From positions 1 to 64,000 of the forward strand of contig JAGZOP010000003.1 of NCBI GenBank assembly GCA_018383195.1: DNA of 64,000 bases, read 5' to 3'. This stretch comes from Clostridiaceae bacterium (GTDB taxonomy: Bacteria; Bacillota; Clostridia; Oscillospirales; Butyricicoccaceae). Positions within the stretch are counted from its first letter, which is position 1. Every line of letters starts with the position of its first letter. Positions 61,801 through 64,000 of this stretch are shown here, in pieces. The notes below the pieces were generated by a model that saw only the letters and a program-made list of their open reading frames with translations, had not been told where the DNA came from and ran no database searches. Both the position numbers and the translations under genes were made by a program.

Positions 61801-61841
61801 AGGTGTTCTTGGAGGATGTGTATAAGAATTTGAGGGGCTGA
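58839..61841 (+). CDS. hsdR: Type I restriction subunit HsdR
   Basis: 1000 residues from a GTG at 58839, after GGTGGAGGTGAAGTAAT. N-terminal nuclease: Asp in RIDLVIFLNG and ELK in FTFELKCNTSGQ (about residues 145-163), the D-ExK fold. Motor: Walker A HSAGSGKT (about 314-321), DEAH in VIIDEAHSST (about 424), MIAFTATPKPTT, and motif VI region QTLSRLNRI. The C-terminus has the usual helical domain. It starts 1 bp after the M-S fusion stop. Full length, no frameshift seen. Confidence 0.95.
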   Translation: MAIRSGQLKEKTDYQTYILEMLREENGYQVRPSTTYDPGYGMDVELLFSFLQATQPDALARLEKLYGGKTRQTILNYINNEVNKKSRSLLDVLKHGVEFDNGVSLTLMYRKPATTFNQKAEALYQQNVLSVMEEVWHKEGERIDLVIFLNGIAIFTFELKCNTSGQNYEDAIRQYKFERDYKTRLLKFKAGCLAHFAMDLNEVYMCTNLKGKSSFFLPFNKGCGVGIHSGKGNPHNENGINVSYMWEDILKKDTVLYLIDKIIFLQKETKKDPDTGKRVTKETLIFPRYHQFNAVRKLVANVVEHHSEKNYLIEHSAGSGKTNTIAWLAHRLASLHDRENKVIFDTVCIITDRIVVDRQLQNAVLSLEHKAGLIKVMDEKCTSKDLADALNGNTKIIVTTIHKFMYIQELVQELKSKTFAVIIDEAHSSTAGTAMEAVTYALSESRKLNEATPVDVSEEEKSMADIIEDEIARSGKQPNVSMIAFTATPKPTTLQLFGCLNEEGKKVAFDLYSMKQAIEEGFILDVLQNYVTYKTYFEINKAIEDDPELETIAAKRKIAKYIELHDTNIAQKVEIIIEHFKNRIMQELGGKAKAMVITSSRQAAVKYRNEFETYISKHGYTGIRALVAFSGKVSLDGHEYTEAVMNGIKEEDLPEVFDSNSYQVLLVANKYQTGFDQPKLCAMYVDKRLRGVNAVQTLSRLNRICAPYDKKTFVLDFKNEYEDIQASFAPFYTETILNETITPSDIRTVEAQVDQYNFLDIDDIEEFNGYLYQDKRTSKEKARMWALLDKSLQIINRHPELEKLEIRATIKRFLRFYSFLIQATCFESVDLHKKYNFLSYLVKEIEVGSGGNDFDIADKITASNFRQKKTGENTHEIESKPEVSLPTPNEVFMDEAVKKKLSEIIDEINAAYNKNFDVDVASKSALQMRDILLKNGHLRDSARNNSLKDFRFAYFDAVQDALIAGYEQNQDFFALLLDNDEKKRELMQVFLEDVYKNLRG

Positions 61842-62002
61842 AAGATAAAGTACTGACAAAATAAAAAGGTGGGGAGAATAAACTATAGTAAAGCGGGTAT
61901 GATTCTTTTGGTAAGAGGAAATATAACTGGTAAAGAAATCACAAGACGCAGACAATGTCGAAACGTTTAAGTTGAATATTTGCAAGAAAATCGCAAATTC
62001 GA

Positions 62003-62031
62003 TTGATAAACGGTATGTTGTGTGATATAAT
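62003..62031 (+). promoter_or_regulatory. Promoter of the AAA-HEPN pair
   Basis: TTGATA (62003-62008), 17-bp spacer, TATAAT (62026-62031). Gives the pair its own transcription, apart from hsdR. Confidence 0.75.
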
Positions 62032-62054
62032 TTTTTCAGGGAGGAGGATGTGTG

Positions 62055-63305
62055 ATGTTATTGGAGTTCAGATGTTCTAACCACAAATCAATTAGAGCTG
62101 AAGTTCTATTTTCTGCAATAGCAGGCTCAGACAAAACTCATGCAGAAAACATAGAAAAAGTAGCAGATGTTGAGGTTCTGAAGTCGGCTGTTATCTATGG
62201 TGCAAATGGTTCTGGCAAAAGCAACTTTATCGATGCCATCGCATTTGTAAGAGGTCTTGTTATCAATAGTATTCATCATCAGCCTGGGCAAGGAATCTGG
62301 CAAGTCCCACACAAATTGTCTGGACATGACCAAGAAAGTACCTATAAAATTCAGTTTATTGTAGACAATATTAGGTACGCTTTTGGATTTTCACTAAAAA
62401 ATATGCTTGTCACAGAAGAATACCTTTATTATTTCCCCAATGGTCGTCAAACCAAAATTTTTGAACGTGTTGGTGAAAAATACACGGCAGGTCGTAGTTT
62501 CCTCAACAAATTTAATACTTGCAAAGATGTCCTCAAGCCAAATCGCTTAATGTTGTCCTGCGCTGCAAATTTTAGTTCGGTTGAAGAAGTAACTGCTGCA
62601 TATCGCTTTTTCAATGACGAGTTGATAATTTACAGTTCGGTTAACCAAGACAATTGGATGAATTATTCACTGCACCAAATTAATGTTAACGAACAAATAA
62701 AGGCAATTGTTCTGAAGCTTTTGGACGCACTTGGCACTGGAATTAAAGATATTCATGTTGATATTAAGAAAGAGGATCTAGATGTTGCGAATCTTCCTCC
62801 TTTTTTATCAGACGAATTCAAAAAAATTCTTTTACAGGAAAAAATAGATGCAATTTCTGCTAAGGTTCTGTATGAAGGATTTGAAACGGATTTGATTTCA
62901 GAGGAATCCACAGGAATAAAAAAACTTTTTGGAATACTGTGTCCATTTATTGATATTATGGTCAATGGAAAAGTATTGGTTTGCGATGAGCTTGAATCCA
63001 ACTTGCACGAATCACTTCTTTTTGGACTGGTAAAACAGTTTGTGAATACACGTGGAAGTAAACCTGCACAGTTGATTTTTACGACTCATGAAACCGGGTT
63101 GTTGAACTTGGATTTGTTCAGACGAGATCAAATTTGGTTTACAGAAATAAAAACAGAAGACCGTTCTACAGATTTATTTTCACTTACAGAGATTAAAAAT
63201 GTCCGAAAAGATGAGAACTTTGGAAAAGGTTACATTGCAGGAAAATATGGAGCGATTCCGATGTTAAATCTGAATTTTGCCAGTATAATTTCTTCTGATA
63301 TGTAA
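62055..63305 (+). CDS. AAA15/AAA21-type ATPase, defence-like
   Basis: 416 residues from the ATG at 62055 (AGGGAGGAGGATGTG ahead). FRCSNHKSIRAE at the start is the typical opening of RloA/AbiLi-like single-protein ATPases. Walker A GANGSGKSN (49-57), Walker B LVCDELESNLHE (about 304-315) with the catalytic Glu, and switch FTTHETGLL. It is AT-rich and lies 14 bp ahead of a HEPN-motif gene. ATPases of this family control toxin partners in phage defence; the pair has its own promoter. Confidence 0.85.
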   Translation: MLLEFRCSNHKSIRAEVLFSAIAGSDKTHAENIEKVADVEVLKSAVIYGANGSGKSNFIDAIAFVRGLVINSIHHQPGQGIWQVPHKLSGHDQESTYKIQFIVDNIRYAFGFSLKNMLVTEEYLYYFPNGRQTKIFERVGEKYTAGRSFLNKFNTCKDVLKPNRLMLSCAANFSSVEEVTAAYRFFNDELIIYSSVNQDNWMNYSLHQINVNEQIKAIVLKLLDALGTGIKDIHVDIKKEDLDVANLPPFLSDEFKKILLQEKIDAISAKVLYEGFETDLISEESTGIKKLFGILCPFIDIMVNGKVLVCDELESNLHESLLFGLVKQFVNTRGSKPAQLIFTTHETGLLNLDLFRRDQIWFTEIKTEDRSTDLFSLTEIKNVRKDENFGKGYIAGKYGAIPMLNLNFASIISSDM

Positions 63306-63319
63306 GTGGAGGTGGTGAT

Positions 63320-64000
63320 ATGGTATCTAGAGATATTTCACTAACTCCACGTGCGGAAGACACGCGCGATGCACACCCTGTTGTGGTACCTATCCAGTTT
63401 TCGTTGTCTGAGATTAAGCAACATTTTACAGAAAGTATGGATGAGGTTAAGGCACAGTTTGATGTCGCAGATGAATTAAATGCTGACGGAAATGAAATTG
63501 CTTGTAAAATGGTTTGGCGATCACAAGTCGTTTTGGCTGAGGGATTGCTAGATTTTTACATTCATGAAGTTAGTAAGTATTGTTTGGTTAGAATGTTCTC
63601 GGGATCCTGGCCAAAATCAGAAAAGTATAAATCGTTTCAGATTCCTATGGAAAGAGTAGAGAATGCTATAGCTGCTTTGGAATCAAATGACTGGCTTTTT
63701 GAATATTTGAATAAGCGATTTAGCAGAGATGTGTTTTTATCGTGTGAAAGCATGAGAGATCAGTTAAACCTTATCGGTATACCGTTTAATAAAGTGATGG
63801 AAGTAGCTTTTCCTAGCGGAAATGAGCAAGAAGCAATAAAGACCGGAAAAGAAGCTATAGCGATGCTATTTCAGCGAAGAAATGAAATAGCACATCAAAA
63901 TGACAGAAGTCATGCCTCTGCTGAACAAACAGACATTACTAAAGAATTTGTTGAAGATTATATATCAAAGATAGAATCCATCGTCAACGCTATACAGGTA
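63320..64000 (+). CDS. HEPN-motif protein, 3' end cut by window
   Basis: ATG at 63320 (GTGGAGGTGGTGAT ahead); 227 residues are visible and the frame is still open at the window end. A helical protein with FQRRNEIAHQND at 184-195, a clear R-N-x3-H (R187, H192) motif of the HEPN ribonuclease active site, and the LAEGLLDFYIHEVSKY helix before it. It resembles RiboL-PSP-HEPN/MAE_28990-type proteins by pattern. Likely the RNA-cleaving effector of the ATPase beside it. Confidence 0.75.
   Translation, partial: MVSRDISLTPRAEDTRDAHPVVVPIQFSLSEIKQHFTESMDEVKAQFDVADELNADGNEIACKMVWRSQVVLAEGLLDFYIHEVSKYCLVRMFSGSWPKSEKYKSFQIPMERVENAIAALESNDWLFEYLNKRFSRDVFLSCESMRDQLNLIGIPFNKVMEVAFPSGNEQEAIKTGKEAIAMLFQRRNEIAHQNDRSHASAEQTDITKEFVEDYISKIESIVNAIQV

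Overview
The window is about 49 kb of chromosomal backbone followed by about 15 kb of a mobile element that runs off the right edge. The organism looks like a Gram-positive anaerobe of the Clostridia, probably Oscillospiraceae/Butyricicoccaceae-like. The signs are a three-gene ECF module next to truA, formate-tetrahydrofolate ligase, a YlmC/YmxH-type sporulation protein, an LtaS-type synthase, strong AGGAGG ribosome sites, and moderately high GC in the backbone. The genus is inference; no rRNA gene is present.

Backbone, left to right. A branched-chain amino acid locus (ilvB truncated by the window edge, ilvN, ilvC, a Cys-rich DUF6485 protein, ilvD) is followed by a YgiQ radical SAM protein, an rRNA-type methyltransferase, ecfA1-ecfA2-ecfT and truA. 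Next come a DUF5711/CvpA/ClpE-like group, a pyridoxamine kinase, a GHL10 hydrolase/thioesterase/MNT-HEPN group, rsmI, two regulators and a HAD phosphatase. rpsB-tsf, a sporulation protein, a polysaccharide deacetylase, moaA, yjbQ, an LtaS-like synthase, rfbA, rodA and fhs follow. The last backbone stretch is tRNA-Pro, recD2-comF, mreB, a SHOCT protein, a DUF5714-arsenate reductase fusion, an AGCS symporter, tadA, traX, a TtcA-like enzyme and rplM-rpsI. Genes are in short operons separated by clear hairpin terminators.

Two interspersed repeat families occupy backbone intergenic DNA. One is a structured element of about 105 bp with two hairpins and compensatory base changes (four copies: 5.3, 12.7, 29.15 and 29.26 kb). 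The copy behind truA is followed by a second 78-bp copy of the truA 3' end that differs only at synonymous positions. The other is a GAGTGGAAAGTGAAGAG-type long inverted repeat (11.8 and 26.8 kb).

From the end of rpsI onward the sequence is an integrative mobilizable element. It carries a tyrosine integrase beside rpsI, a divergent repressor/excisionase-like switch with matching operators, and a PrimPol/DUF3987 replication protein whose natural N-terminus carries an in-frame stop. A MobV-type oriT and MobV relaxase follow. Its cargo is a defence island: an XRE controller translationally coupled to a type I restriction system in which HsdM is fused to a single-TRD half HsdS in AT-rich DNA, then HsdR, then an AT-rich pair of an AAA ATPase and a HEPN-motif protein cut by the window end. 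The integrase and switch would handle maintenance and excision, oriT/MobV the transfer, and the controller the timing of restriction after entry.
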